From NCBI GenBank assembly GCA_035693025.1, contig DASSHI010000004.1, positions 62,001 through 126,000 on the forward strand: 64,000 nt of DNA. The letters are read 5' to 3'. The stretch comes from VRUE01 sp035693025. Its GTDB lineage: Bacteria; Actinomycetota; Thermoleophilia; Solirubrobacterales; 70-9. Below, piece after piece: positions 25,490 through 33,726 of the stretch (within the stretch, counting starts at the first letter, position 1; the number at the start of each line of letters is the position of its first letter). Under the pieces are notes generated by a model. That model made no database searches. It saw nothing but the letters and a program-made list of their open reading frames with translations, and was not told the DNA's origin. Both the position numbers and the translations under genes were made by a program.

Positions 25490-26314
25490 ATGAACGCAGG
25501 GACGGGATACGAGGCCCCCGGGATCGCCGGGAGCGGCGCCATCGCCACCGGGCTGGCCGCTGTGGCCACGACCACGGCCGATGTGATCCTGCTGGCGCGC
25601 AGCGAGGCTTCCGCCTGGCGGGCGGAGGAGAAAGTGGTCGCCGCCTGCGCCAAGATCGAGGGGGCCGAGCCCTCGCGGCTACGGGTCACCACCAACCCGA
25701 AGGATCTCTGCGAGTGCGACGTCGTCGTCGAGGCGGTGGTCGAGGAGGTCGCCCCCAAGGGGAAGGTCCTCAGCGCCGTCGCCGAGGCCTGTCCCGACGC
25801 CGACCTCGCAACCACGACCTCCTCGCTCAGCATCGCTGAGATCGCCGCCGCGGCGAACATCCCCGGTCGACTCTTCGGCCTGCACGTCTTCAACCCGGTA
25901 CCGCGGATGAAACTGGTCGAGGTCTGCTTCCCGGGCACCGGCGAGGAGACCCGCGAGAAGGCGCTCGCCTGGTGCGCGGCGCTGGGCAAGACCGCGGTCG
26001 AGGTTCCCGACCAGGCCGGCTTCGTCGTCAACCGCCTGCTCTTCCCCTACCTCTTCGACGCCGTGCGGCTGGTCGAGCGCACCGGCATGGAGGCGGGCGA
26101 GGTCGACACCTGCATGAAGCTCGGCGCCGGCCACCCGATGGGCCCGCTCGCCCTGCTCGACTTCGTCGGCCTCGACGTGTCGAAGGCGATCGGCGACGCG
26201 CTCTACGCCGAGAACGGCGAGGAGGCCAGCAAGCCCCCGGGCCTGATGGTCGAGATGGTCGGCGAAGGCAAGCTCGGCCGCAAGTCCGGAGCTGGCTTCT
26301 ACAGCTACGACTAG
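25490..26314 (+). CDS. 3-hydroxyacyl-CoA dehydrogenase (PaaH/FadB2 type)
   Basis: The 274-residue monofunctional enzyme has an N-terminal Rossmann motif GIAGSGAIATGLA. The second half holds HVFNPVPRMKLVEV with the catalytic His, the PDQAGFVVNRLLFPYL motif and the C-terminal LGRKSGAGFYSYD. It oxidises 3-hydroxyacyl-CoA to 3-oxoacyl-CoA with NAD, the step just before the divergently encoded thiolase. It is a little short of the usual 280-290 residues, mainly at the N-terminus. Its TAG stop shares the bases CTAG with the stop of the convergent small gene. Confidence 0.93.
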   Translation: MNAGTGYEAPGIAGSGAIATGLAAVATTTADVILLARSEASAWRAEEKVVAACAKIEGAEPSRLRVTTNPKDLCECDVVVEAVVEEVAPKGKVLSAVAEACPDADLATTTSSLSIAEIAAAANIPGRLFGLHVFNPVPRMKLVEVCFPGTGEETREKALAWCAALGKTAVEVPDQAGFVVNRLLFPYLFDAVRLVERTGMEAGEVDTCMKLGAGHPMGPLALLDFVGLDVSKAIGDALYAENGEEASKPPGLMVEMVGEGKLGRKSGAGFYSYD

Positions 26315-26538
26315 CGGCGCCCGGCTCTATCCCAGATCACGTCGGCGGGGGAGCAGCCCTGCGTGCGGGCCGTCGCCTCGATCTCCTCCCAGGGGAGCTC
26401 GGCCTCGGGCAAGTCGTCCCAGCGAGCCAGGTCGAGTGCCTCGACCGCCCCTTTCAGCGCCGGGCCGAGATGCTCCTCGGAGCGCAGGAGAGCCCTCAGA
26501 ACCTCGAGTTGCTTATCGCTCAAGCGCACAACCCACAT
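26311..26538 (-). CDS. Small acidic protein, unknown function
   Basis: A 75-residue protein starts at ATG 26538, six bases after a clear GGAGG. The sequence (LSDKQLEVLRALLRSEEHLG and LPWEEIEATARTQGC) is predicted mainly helical and cytoplasmic. The strong ribosome site and codon use support a real gene. The stop overlaps that of the convergent dehydrogenase gene in the tetranucleotide CTAG. I recognise no family. Confidence 0.55.
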   Translation of the reverse strand: MWVVRLSDKQLEVLRALLRSEEHLGPALKGAVEALDLARWDDLPEAELPWEEIEATARTQGCSPADVIWDRAGRR

Positions 26539-26582
26539 GCGATACCTCCAGGGTTAGGCGTAACGCGGGTTGCTCAGGAAAC

Positions 26583-27902
26583 CTAGGCCGAGGGCCGGAC
26601 GGAATCGTCGCCCTCGTCGCCGCCGCTGCTGATCCGCACCGCCTCGACCCGGTTCTCGCGCACCGACTCGACCCGGATCGTGTAGCCGTTGGCGACGATC
26701 GCGTCACCGCGCTTGGGCAGGCGCCCTAGCTCGCCGAAGACGTAGCCGCCGATCGAGTTGTAGGTGTCGCTATCGACCGGCAGCTCGATGCCGCGGTCGG
26801 CGAGGTCGCCGAGCGAGACGTGCCCGCGGACGAACCACTCGCCGCCGGCGAGCTGGCGCAGCGCCGCCGCCCGCGGGTCCGTCTCGTCCTCGATCTCCCC
26901 CACGACCTCCTCGAGGATGTCCTCGACCGTGACGATGCCGACGGTCCGCCCGTACTCGTCGACGATCACCGAGAGCGAAGTGCGCTGCACCTGCAGGTCG
27001 TGCAGCAGGTCGTCGAGCGGGCGGGTCTCGGGGACGATCACCGCGTCGCGCACCACCGGCTCGATCCGCGCCCCCGGGCCGTCATTCATGTAGAGGCGGG
27101 CGAGGCTGTTGTTGTGGGCGATGCCCTTGACCCGGTCGGGGTTGTCTTCCTCGATCACGACGAGGCGGGTGTGGCCGGAGGTGACGCAGCGCCGCAGCGC
27201 CGTCTCGACGGTCTCGGAGGAATCGACGGTCACCACCGCCGGGATCGGCGTCATCACCTCACGAGCCTGCTGCTCGTGAAGGTGAAAGACGCCGGCGAGG
27301 TGGCCTGCCTCGCCCGGGTCCAGAGTCCCCCCCATGCGCGAGCTGTCGATGATCAGCTTGAGGTCCTCGGCGGTGTGCTTTTCGTCGATGTTGGTCGGAT
27401 CGACGCCGAAGAGGCGGACGATCGCGTTGGAGATCGAGCTCAACCCCATCGTCACGGGAGCGGTCGCGACGCGGAACCAGTTGAGCGGGCGGGAGATGCG
27501 CCGGGCGACGCGCTCGGCGTTGTTGATCGCCAGCATCTTCGGCACCTGCTCGCCGATGCTGATGTGGACCGAGGTGACGAGGGCGAACGCGATCGCCACC
27601 GAGAGGCCCACCGCGGCGCCGTGCGAGAGGCCGCCGAAGATCGGTTCGAGCAGCTTCGCCAGCGAGGGCTCGCCGAGGAAGCCGATCCCGATCGAGGCCA
27701 TCGTGACGCCGATCTGACAGGCGGAGAGCGATTCGTCGATCTTGTCGAGCTGCTCGATCACCTCCTCGGCGCCGCTCTCGCCTTCCTCGGCGAGCTGCTC
27801 GAGCTTGCCGCGGCGGCTGCGCACGAGCGCGAACTCGCCGGCGACGAAGAAGCCGTTGATGGCGACGAGCACCAGGAGCAGGACGAGCAGGAGGACGCTC
27901 AT
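26583..27902 (-). CDS. CNNM/CorC-type transporter-associated protein (DUF21, CBS pair, CorC_HlyC)
   Basis: The 439-residue protein has an N-terminal DUF21 membrane domain with about four hydrophobic segments and motifs such as GFFVAGEFALVRSRRGKL and SIGEQVPKMLAI. Two CBS motifs follow (MTPIPAVVTVDSS and LSVIVDEYGRTVGIVTVEDI), then a C-terminal CorC_HlyC domain. Family members are implicated in magnesium/cobalt efflux or homeostasis, with CBS domains sensing nucleotides. The frame runs back to 28016, but the ATG at 27902 gives the correct membrane start. It is divergent from the cobalamin-binding protein gene, with only 30 bases between them. Confidence 0.9.
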   Translation of the reverse strand: MSVLLLVLLLVLVAINGFFVAGEFALVRSRRGKLEQLAEEGESGAEEVIEQLDKIDESLSACQIGVTMASIGIGFLGEPSLAKLLEPIFGGLSHGAAVGLSVAIAFALVTSVHISIGEQVPKMLAINNAERVARRISRPLNWFRVATAPVTMGLSSISNAIVRLFGVDPTNIDEKHTAEDLKLIIDSSRMGGTLDPGEAGHLAGVFHLHEQQAREVMTPIPAVVTVDSSETVETALRRCVTSGHTRLVVIEEDNPDRVKGIAHNNSLARLYMNDGPGARIEPVVRDAVIVPETRPLDDLLHDLQVQRTSLSVIVDEYGRTVGIVTVEDILEEVVGEIEDETDPRAAALRQLAGGEWFVRGHVSLGDLADRGIELPVDSDTYNSIGGYVFGELGRLPKRGDAIVANGYTIRVESVRENRVEAVRISSGGDEGDDSVRPSA

Positions 27903-27932
27903 CGGCCCGAGACTGCCATATTGAGCTGCCGA

Positions 27933-28832
27933 ATGCGCATCGCAAGCCTCGTCCCCTCCGCCACCGAGATGCTCTTCGCGCTCGGCCTGGGCGACAGCGT
28001 GGTCGCCGTGACCCACGAGTGCGACTACCCCCCGACGGCGCGTTCCCTACCCCGCCTCACCCGGACCGTGCTCGAGGACGGGCTTGACGCCCGCCAGATC
28101 GACACGGCGGTCAAGGCGACGGTGGGCGAAGGACGGGCTCTCTACGAGCTGGACGAGGGGTTGCTCGCCGAGCTGGCGCCCGACCTGATCGTCACCCAGG
28201 CAATCTGCAATGTCTGCGCCGTCTCCTACGAGGACGTGCTCGAGGTCGCCGCGCGACTGCCGGGCGAGCCGCGCGTGCTGCAACAGGACCCGAGCACGCT
28301 GGGCGAGATGCTGGAGGACGTGATCCGCCTTGGCGAAGCGACCGGGCTGGAGGCCGAGGCGCATCTCGTCCGCGGCGAGCTGGAGGGGCGACTGGCGAGC
28401 GTGCGCGGGGCCGTCTCCGGCGCAAGCCAACCGCGGGTGATCGCCCTGGAGTGGCTGGACCCGCCATTCGTCGGCGGGCACTGGATTCCGGAGATGATCT
28501 CGATCGCCGGCGGAGACGACGTCGCCGGCCCGCCGGGCCTGAAGTCGCCGGAAGTCGGCTGGGGAGCTCTCGCCGGCCTCAATCCCGATGTCGCGATCGC
28601 GATGCCGTGCGGTTGGTATGCGGACGAATCGCACGCCCAGGCGGTCGAGCACTGGGACCGCATCGCCGGTCTCGGCGCCGGCCGGGTCTACGCGGTCGAC
28701 GCCGCCTCGACCTTCTCCCGGCCCGGCCCGCGCCTCGTCGACGGCGTCGAGCTGCTCGGCCACATCCTCCACCCCGACCTCGTCGACCCGCCGGGCAACA
28801 TCGGCTTCGTCGAAGTGCGCGCTCCGCGCTAG
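27933..28832 (+). CDS. Cobalamin-binding protein (BtuF-like, Peripla_BP_2 fold)
   Basis: The 299-residue protein has the family pattern SLVPSATEMLFALGLGDSVV, THECDYPP, then PDLIVTQAICNVCAVSY, and a C-terminal half beginning VIALEWLDPPFVGGHWIPEM. This is the two-lobed substrate-binding fold of vitamin B12/iron-chelate uptake. There is no signal peptide, as in a known subgroup of cobalamin-binding proteins, so the site of action is unclear. No transporter genes lie nearby. The ATG at 27933 gives the conserved N-terminus. Its TAG stop overlaps the stop of the convergent rhomboid gene in CTAG. Confidence 0.82.
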   Translation: MRIASLVPSATEMLFALGLGDSVVAVTHECDYPPTARSLPRLTRTVLEDGLDARQIDTAVKATVGEGRALYELDEGLLAELAPDLIVTQAICNVCAVSYEDVLEVAARLPGEPRVLQQDPSTLGEMLEDVIRLGEATGLEAEAHLVRGELEGRLASVRGAVSGASQPRVIALEWLDPPFVGGHWIPEMISIAGGDDVAGPPGLKSPEVGWGALAGLNPDVAIAMPCGWYADESHAQAVEHWDRIAGLGAGRVYAVDAASTFSRPGPRLVDGVELLGHILHPDLVDPPGNIGFVEVRAPR

Positions 28833-29650
28833 GCGATCGCTATAGCGGAAGCGATGCAGAAGAAGCCGACGGCGGTCATTGCGAGGAGCTCCATGGGAGT
28901 GTGTTTCTCGCCCAGGTAGCCGCGCTCGCCGGCAACGATGAAAAGAGCGCAGAGCAGACCTCCTATGAGGCCACCGACGTGGCCGCCGAGGCTGATCTCG
29001 GGATTGCCGAGGGTGTACACGAGGTTGAGCACCAAGATGATTCCGACCGAGGACGCGAGACCGGTGATTCCGCGATGGCGAGCGATCACGAAGGTCGCGC
29101 CGAAGATCCCGAAGATCGCGCCCGAGGCGCCGATCGTGAGCGTGTCGGGGCTGAGGATCGTCGCTCCGAGCGAGCCGGCGAAGAGCGATACGAAGTAGAT
29201 GGCGAGAAAGCGGGGGGTCCCGATTCCCGGCTCCAAGATCCTTCCCAGGAAGTAGAGGGCGAACATGTTGAAGCCGATGTGGAGGATGCTTGCGTGGAGG
29301 AAGCCGCTGGTGAGCAGCCGATACCACTCCCCTTCGGCGACAAACGGCCCGAACAGGCCAAAGTTGATGACGACCGAGCTGCCGGTCGGGGTCAGGCCGC
29401 CGGCGCCGGAGGCCACCTCGGCCAGGAACGCCGCTACGTTGATCGCAATCAGGGCGACCGTCGCCGGCGCCTTCATCGCCAGCGAGGTTTCCCCCACCCC
29501 CCGGGTCACCCGCGTCCGCTGCCGTGCGCAGTCCGGGCAGCGCATCCCGACAGGGGTCGGGGTCATGCAGTCGGGGCAGATCGGACGGCCGCAGTTGGAG
29601 CAGGAGACGCCGGTCTCGCGGTTCGGGTGTCGGTAGCAAGTCTGCGCCAT
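28829..29650 (-). CDS. Rhomboid-family intramembrane serine protease with N-terminal zinc finger
   Basis: The 273-residue protein starts with a B-box-like cysteine/histidine cluster (CYRHPNRETGVSCSNCGRPI, then CPDC and CPDC). Six or more membrane segments of a rhomboid core follow, with HASILHIGFNMFAL, the serine motif TIGASGAIFGIFGA and the catalytic His in GGHVGGLIGG. The Ser/His dyad is intact, so it should cleave membrane proteins inside the bilayer. The zinc-finger front end is common in actinobacterial and other bacterial rhomboids and may bind substrates. Its start is 29 bases from the divergent DUF4383 gene. Confidence 0.93.
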   Translation of the reverse strand: MAQTCYRHPNRETGVSCSNCGRPICPDCMTPTPVGMRCPDCARQRTRVTRGVGETSLAMKAPATVALIAINVAAFLAEVASGAGGLTPTGSSVVINFGLFGPFVAEGEWYRLLTSGFLHASILHIGFNMFALYFLGRILEPGIGTPRFLAIYFVSLFAGSLGATILSPDTLTIGASGAIFGIFGATFVIARHRGITGLASSVGIILVLNLVYTLGNPEISLGGHVGGLIGGLLCALFIVAGERGYLGEKHTPMELLAMTAVGFFCIASAIAIA

Positions 29651-29679
29651 GACGGAGGCGGAGCCTACAATCGCCGCCG

Positions 29680-29955
29680 ATGGAGCCCCCGAGCCCAGCC
29701 CGGCTGTTCGCCACGCTGGTCGGCGCGGCGCTGTTCGTCTACGGGATCGTCGGATTCTTCTACGACTCCTCCTTCGCCCGCCCCGACGACCTGCGCGACG
29801 CGCTCGGCCTGCTCTCCGTCAACGGCTGGGCGAACAGCTTCCACATGCTGACCGGCGCCCTAGGCCTCTTCCTCGCCGGCTTCGCCTCGCGCCGCTACGC
29901 GCTCTTTGTCAGCTCTACCTACGTCTTGGTCGCGGTCGCCGGATCCCTGACCTAG
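29680..29955 (+). CDS. Small membrane protein, DUF4383-like
   Basis: The 91-residue protein has three hydrophobic stretches (ATLVGAALFVYGIVGFFY, NSFHMLTGALGLFLAGFAS, ALFVSSTYVLVAVAGSL). The central motif NGWANSFHMLTGALGLF is typical of DUF4383 membrane proteins, whose function is unknown. It begins at an ATG 29 bases from the divergent rhomboid gene. Its TAG stop opens the left arm of a long palindrome shared with the convergent membrane partner of the sigma factor. It is somewhat shorter than typical family members. Confidence 0.7.
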   Translation: MEPPSPARLFATLVGAALFVYGIVGFFYDSSFARPDDLRDALGLLSVNGWANSFHMLTGALGLFLAGFASRRYALFVSSTYVLVAVAGSLT

Positions 29956-30069
29956 GGGCCATCCCGGTAGGGATGGAACGTCTTGTACTTTTTCGTTGAG
30001 CGCACCGGGCGGCAGCCCTACCCCAGCACACCGAAAAAGTTAAGTGGAATCCCTGCCGGGATGGCCCTA
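29953..30069. terminator. Long imperfect palindrome around two convergent TAG stops
   Basis: The left arm starts TAGGGGCCATCCCGGTAGGG (29953) and ends CTTTTTCG (29988-29995). The right arm (30032-30069), read on the minus strand, starts TAGGGCCATCCCGGCAGGG and also ends CTTTTTCG. Both arms begin with the TAG stop of their gene. Each also folds alone (CCATCCC-GGTA-GGGATGG on the left) and ends in a T5 run, so each could act as a terminator for its own gene. Confidence 0.65.
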
Positions 30070-30414
30070 AAGCCCGACCCGGTCCGTGACCGAGCGCAGC
30101 CGGCCCTTCGTCTGCTGGCGCCCGCGGCGGCGCAGCTCGAGCAGCACCAGGGCGCCCGTAGCGGCCCCGCCGACGCCGGCGGCGACCACGGGACGCACCC
30201 AGTTGCGCGGATCGCGCAGCGCCCGCAGCTCGCTGTCGGTCAATTCCTCGGCCCAGTCGGAGAGCTCCTCGGCGGCGGCCTGGGTGAGGGCCGAGAGGGT
30301 GTCCTCGAAGCGCCCCGAGAGCCGCTCCGGCGGCTCAATCGGGCGCAGCGCGTCGCCGAGCAGGCGCTCGACGTCCCAGGTGCTGCCGCTGAGGTTCTCG
30401 CCGGCTTCACTCAT
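30067..30414 (-). CDS. Single-pass membrane protein, possible anti-sigma partner
   Basis: The 115-residue protein has a cytoplasmic-type acidic N-terminal half (WDVERLLGDALRPIEPPERL, LTQAAAEELSDWAEEL) and one membrane helix (about 73-94, VVAAGVGGAATGALVLLEL) with a basic tail. It overlaps the ECF sigma factor gene by 8 bases, and genes in this position usually encode anti-sigma factors. No zinc-binding HxxxCxxC motif is present, so it is not a ZAS-type anti-sigma factor. The assignment rests on gene context and topology only. Confidence 0.6.
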   Translation of the reverse strand: MSEAGENLSGSTWDVERLLGDALRPIEPPERLSGRFEDTLSALTQAAAEELSDWAEELTDSELRALRDPRNWVRPVVAAGVGGAATGALVLLELRRRGRQQTKGRLRSVTDRVGL

Positions 30415-30973
30415 CGCGGTCGCCGATCTCCTCCTCGAGCTGCTTGATCGCGCGATGGATCAGGACCTTGGTGGCGCCATCGGTGCGCCCCAGCGCGCGG
30501 GCGATCTCGCGGTTGTCCATGCCGAGCGCGAAACGCATGATCAGCGCGTCGCGGCGATCGTCGGCCAGGTTGTCGAGCTTGTCGATCACCTGGCGCAGCT
30601 CCTCCCGTCCCTCGGCAATCGCCTCGGTGCCGTGGCGGGCGGGGATCGGGTCGGCGTGTTCGAGCGGAGTCTGCGGGCGCCGCGAGCGGTCGCGGTAGTA
30701 ATTGAGCGCGAGGTTGTGCGCGATGCGGATCAGCCAGGGACGCAGCGGCCGTCCGTCGGACTCGCGCCGCGCCCGGTCGAAGTGGCGATAGGCCTGCAGA
30801 AAGGCCTGCTCGGTCAGGTCCTCGGCGTCGTGCTGGTTGCCGACCCTGTAGTAGGCGTAGGAGTAGACGTCCTTGAGATGGTCGCGATAGAGCTCTTCGA
30901 AGGCGCGATCGAGCTCCGCCTTCGCGGTCGGGTCGAGACTGGCCGGCTCGACGTTCTCTTTGGGCCCGCTCAC
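30407..30973 (-). CDS. ECF-type RNA polymerase sigma factor
   Basis: The 188-residue protein carries sigma-70 region 2 (YSYAYYRVGNQHDAEDLTEQ, then FLQAYRHF and RPWLIRIAHNLALNYYRDRS) and region 4 (LPDD-like stretch DRRDALIMRFALGMDNREIA, helix-turn-helix ALGRTDGATKVLIHRAI). Regions 1.1 and 3 are absent, which defines the ECF group. The GTG start at 30973 lies 23 bases after the PlsC-GpsA fusion gene. It overlaps the downstream membrane protein, a typical sigma/anti-sigma arrangement. The target promoters cannot be deduced here. Confidence 0.92.
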   Translation of the reverse strand: MSGPKENVEPASLDPTAKAELDRAFEELYRDHLKDVYSYAYYRVGNQHDAEDLTEQAFLQAYRHFDRARRESDGRPLRPWLIRIAHNLALNYYRDRSRRPQTPLEHADPIPARHGTEAIAEGREELRQVIDKLDNLADDRRDALIMRFALGMDNREIARALGRTDGATKVLIHRAIKQLEEEIGDRDE

Positions 30974-30996
30974 CGGCGAAGCCTAACCCCCTCATG

Positions 30997-32664
30997 TCAG
31001 GCTGCCGCCTTGCGCGAACGCTCGCCCAGGCGCAGCGAGTCGACCCAGGTCTCGACGTCGATCTCGCCGCGGATCAGCGCCGCAAAGCCCTCGAGCGCCT
31101 CGGCGGGGCTGCCTGAGGCGGAGATCGCCTGCGCCAGCAGCGGCACGGCGTCGAGGCCCTCGGATGCCTGCCCGATGATCGCCGGGATCTCTGCCGCCGG
31201 CGTGCCTTTGCCGAGCAACTCGCCGGCCCGCCGGTTGCGCCCAGATGGAGCGAGCACGGTTGCGGTCAGATCCCCCACTCCGGCAAGGCCGGCGAACGTC
31301 TCCAGCTCGGCGCCGCGGTCGATCGCGTAGCCGATGCACTCGCGCCAGACCTGGGCGGTGGCGATGCCGGCCGCATTGAGGCCGAACGGCTCGGTTGCCG
31401 CAGCGGCGAGTGCGGCGGCATTCTTCGCCGCCCCGGCCATCTCGACGCCGACGACGTCGCGGCTGCGCTCGCAGACCAGCCCCGCCCGGTCGAAGACCTC
31501 GCCGAGCTGATCGCACAGGTCGGCGTCTCCCGAGCCGAGCACGAGCGCGGCCGAGCCGGAGACCGCCTCGCGGGCATGCGCCGGGCCGCCGAGGCTGGCG
31601 ATGGCGCGGGCCCGGATCCTTTCGCCGACGTACTCGGCGGGCAACTGGCCGAGCGGGGCGATCAGCCCCTTGGTCAGCAAGAGGACGGAGGAGCGGTCGC
31701 TGACGCGGTCGGCGATCGCGCCGACGGCTTGCGGAAGGGACCCCGACGGAATCGCGAGGCAGACGAGGTCGAGTCCGGCCAGCTCGATCTCCGAGGCCGA
31801 CCGGACGATCACCGAGTCCGGAAGCTCTACGCCCTCCAGGTAGCGGCGATTTTCGCCGGCCTCGATCAACTCTGCTGCCCGCTCGGCGTTGCGGGCGCCG
31901 AGCTGGACCTCGAGCCCGCCGCGGGCGAGCAGCACGGCGACGGCGGTTCCCCAGCTTCCCGCTCCGATCACCGCGGCGCGACGCATCGGCGGCAGGCCGC
32001 CCATCTCTTCCCATTGCAGAAGGACGTTGGGCCAGATCCGCGCGGTCACCGACTCGGCCAGCTGTGCGGTCGGTTGCTCGACCCGTGGGAACGTCATCGC
32101 TTTGCCCAGGCGCACCCGGACGTGACGCGGGCGGATGCGCCAGCCGCGGCGCACGTGCTCCGATCCGTAGATCGCGGTCGGTAGGACCGGGGCGCCGGTC
32201 TGCAGGGCGAGGCGGCCGACGCCACGCTTGGGCACCGCCAGAGTCCCGCGGCGGATGCGCGTGCCCTCCGGAAAGATGCAGACGGTGCCGCCGCGCTCGA
32301 CGGCGAGGCGGGCGGTTTCCATCGCCATCTCGTCCGATTCGCCGCGACGGATCGGGAAGGCGCCGAGCCGTGAGAGCAACCAGCCCTGCCAGCGGCGCTC
32401 GAACAGCTCGATCTTGGCGACGTAGTTCATCGGCCGCCTCCAGGGCAGGACGGCGCCGATCACGAAGGGGTCGAGGAAGCTGCGGTGGTTGGCCGCCACG
32501 ATCAGCCCCCCGTTGACGCAGCCGTGTTCCCGGCCGGTGCGACCGAGGCGGAAGTAGGCGAGGAAGAACGGCGTCATGAAGACCCTGGCCAGCAGGTAGA
32601 GGGGCCAGTTGACGCTGTGGGCGCGGGTGTAGTCGTGGTAGCGCTGGAGACGTTCTTCGGTCAC
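30997..32664 (-). CDS. plsC-gpsA: Fused 1-acylglycerol-3-phosphate acyltransferase and glycerol-3-phosphate dehydrogenase
   Basis: One uninterrupted 555-residue frame holds two enzymes. Residues about 20-225 are a PlsC-type acyltransferase with the NHxxxxD motif (NHRSFLDP) and FPEGTRIRRG. Residues about 230-550 are an NAD(P)-dependent glycerol-3-phosphate dehydrogenase with GAGSWGTAVAVLLARGG, the lysines in LLTKGLIAP and AGAAKNAAALA, and GVGDLTATVLAPSGRNRRAG. The dehydrogenase makes sn-glycerol-3-phosphate and the acyltransferase completes phosphatidate, so the fusion joins two non-consecutive steps of phospholipid synthesis; the PlsB/PlsY step is missing. A sequencing artefact is unlikely because the linker (WEEMGGLPPMRRAAVIG) is clean. 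The start is GTG at 32664. Confidence 0.9.
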   Translation of the reverse strand: MTEERLQRYHDYTRAHSVNWPLYLLARVFMTPFFLAYFRLGRTGREHGCVNGGLIVAANHRSFLDPFVIGAVLPWRRPMNYVAKIELFERRWQGWLLSRLGAFPIRRGESDEMAMETARLAVERGGTVCIFPEGTRIRRGTLAVPKRGVGRLALQTGAPVLPTAIYGSEHVRRGWRIRPRHVRVRLGKAMTFPRVEQPTAQLAESVTARIWPNVLLQWEEMGGLPPMRRAAVIGAGSWGTAVAVLLARGGLEVQLGARNAERAAELIEAGENRRYLEGVELPDSVIVRSASEIELAGLDLVCLAIPSGSLPQAVGAIADRVSDRSSVLLLTKGLIAPLGQLPAEYVGERIRARAIASLGGPAHAREAVSGSAALVLGSGDADLCDQLGEVFDRAGLVCERSRDVVGVEMAGAAKNAAALAAAATEPFGLNAAGIATAQVWRECIGYAIDRGAELETFAGLAGVGDLTATVLAPSGRNRRAGELLGKGTPAAEIPAIIGQASEGLDAVPLLAQAISASGSPAEALEGFAALIRGEIDVETWVDSLRLGERSRKAAA

Positions 32665-32684
32665 TACGCAGCGCTACACGGGTG

Positions 32685-32715
32685 AAGGACCATGGTTACC
32701 GGCCGGCGGGTCCTT
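32685..32715 (-). terminator. Hairpin downstream of the maleylacetate reductase-like gene
   Basis: AAGGACC (32685-32691) and GGTCCTT (32709-32715) form a 7-bp stem, with an inner GCCGGC self-complementary loop, in the 57-base gap before the PlsC-GpsA start. There is no U-run. It could terminate the upstream operon. Confidence 0.35.
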
Positions 32716-32721
32716 TCGGGG

Positions 32722-33726
32722 CTACCAAGCAGCCTCGATGAGTTGGGAGAGGTCGTCGCGAGTCGGGGGCTCCGGCGTGAATGCCAACTCGGGGCGCAAC
32801 AGCATCGAGTCCAGAGCTTGATCTAGCTTCGATTTGTCGGCGCCCAGATCGCCGAGACCGGCTGGATCGCCGCCGAGCTGGAGGATGCGGGCCTCGATTC
32901 CGGCCGGGTCCATGCCGATTGCCTCCGCCAGGCCCGTGAGCTGGTCGGGAGCCCTCGGGACCATGAAGGCCATCGCGCGGGGGAGGATCGCGGCGTTGGT
33001 CTCGGCGTGGGGAATGGCGAGGATGCGGACCAGGGTCTGGCAGATCACGTGGTGGAGGCCGAAGGCGGCCGAGTCGATCGCGTAGGCGCAGAGCAGCGAG
33101 CCTTGGGCGAGGGCGGCGCGATTGCGCTCCTCGCGGGGCTGGTCGAGGGCCGCGGCCAGCAGTCCTGCGCCGCGCAGCGCGGTCATCTCGGACACCGGGT
33201 TGGCGAAAGGCGTGTAGAGGGAGTCGGCGCCGTGAGCGAGGGCGTTCATCGCGCTGGCCCGCAAGGCCCCCTCGGCCTGGCTGGTCATCGCCTCGGGGTC
33301 GGCGATCGCCAACTCTGGCCGAACCATTCCCCGCGCACGCTGCTCGGCGCCCGCGGGAAGCCGGTGGATGCCGGTGATCTCCGCGCCCGACAGCGTCGTC
33401 GGGATCGCCGCGACCCCGGCGCCCGTCACCGCAGCTATGGCCTTGGCGGTATCGATCGTGCGACCGCCGCCGAGGGCGACCAGCTGGGTCGCCCCGGCGC
33501 GGTCGAGCAGAGCGGCTGCGGCCTCCGGCACCTGGCCGGGCGGGACCGCATGGACTGCCCTCGCCGCCCCCTCCAGCTCGGGTGCGCCGGGGAGGGCGCG
33601 CGGCGTCGTCAGCAGCTCGAACTCGCCGAAGCCGGCCTCGCGCAGCAGCTGCGGCGCCTGGGCGACGGCGTCGTGGCGGAACACCACGGTGCGGCCGGCG
33701 TCCCGCCAGACGAAATTTCCGCTCAC
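32722..33726 (-). CDS. Iron-containing alcohol dehydrogenase, maleylacetate reductase-like
   Basis: The 334-residue protein shows the nucleotide motif ALGGGRTIDTAKAIAAV, the IPTTLSGAEIT strand and a metal-ligand region GLHHVICQTLVRILAIPHAE typical of maleylacetate reductases. These reduce maleylacetate to 3-oxoadipate with NAD(P)H. The upstream gene, overlapping by four bases, encodes a PcpA/MhqO-like ring-cleavage dioxygenase. Together they fit a hydroquinone-type degradation route (ring opening, then reduction), although the intermediate-processing enzyme is not next to them. The substrate is inferred from family and neighbour; other iron-type alcohol dehydrogenase activities are possible. 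Confidence 0.82.
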   Translation of the reverse strand: MSGNFVWRDAGRTVVFRHDAVAQAPQLLREAGFGEFELLTTPRALPGAPELEGAARAVHAVPPGQVPEAAAALLDRAGATQLVALGGGRTIDTAKAIAAVTGAGVAAIPTTLSGAEITGIHRLPAGAEQRARGMVRPELAIADPEAMTSQAEGALRASAMNALAHGADSLYTPFANPVSEMTALRGAGLLAAALDQPREERNRAALAQGSLLCAYAIDSAAFGLHHVICQTLVRILAIPHAETNAAILPRAMAFMVPRAPDQLTGLAEAIGMDPAGIEARILQLGGDPAGLGDLGADKSKLDQALDSMLLRPELAFTPEPPTRDDLSQLIEAAW

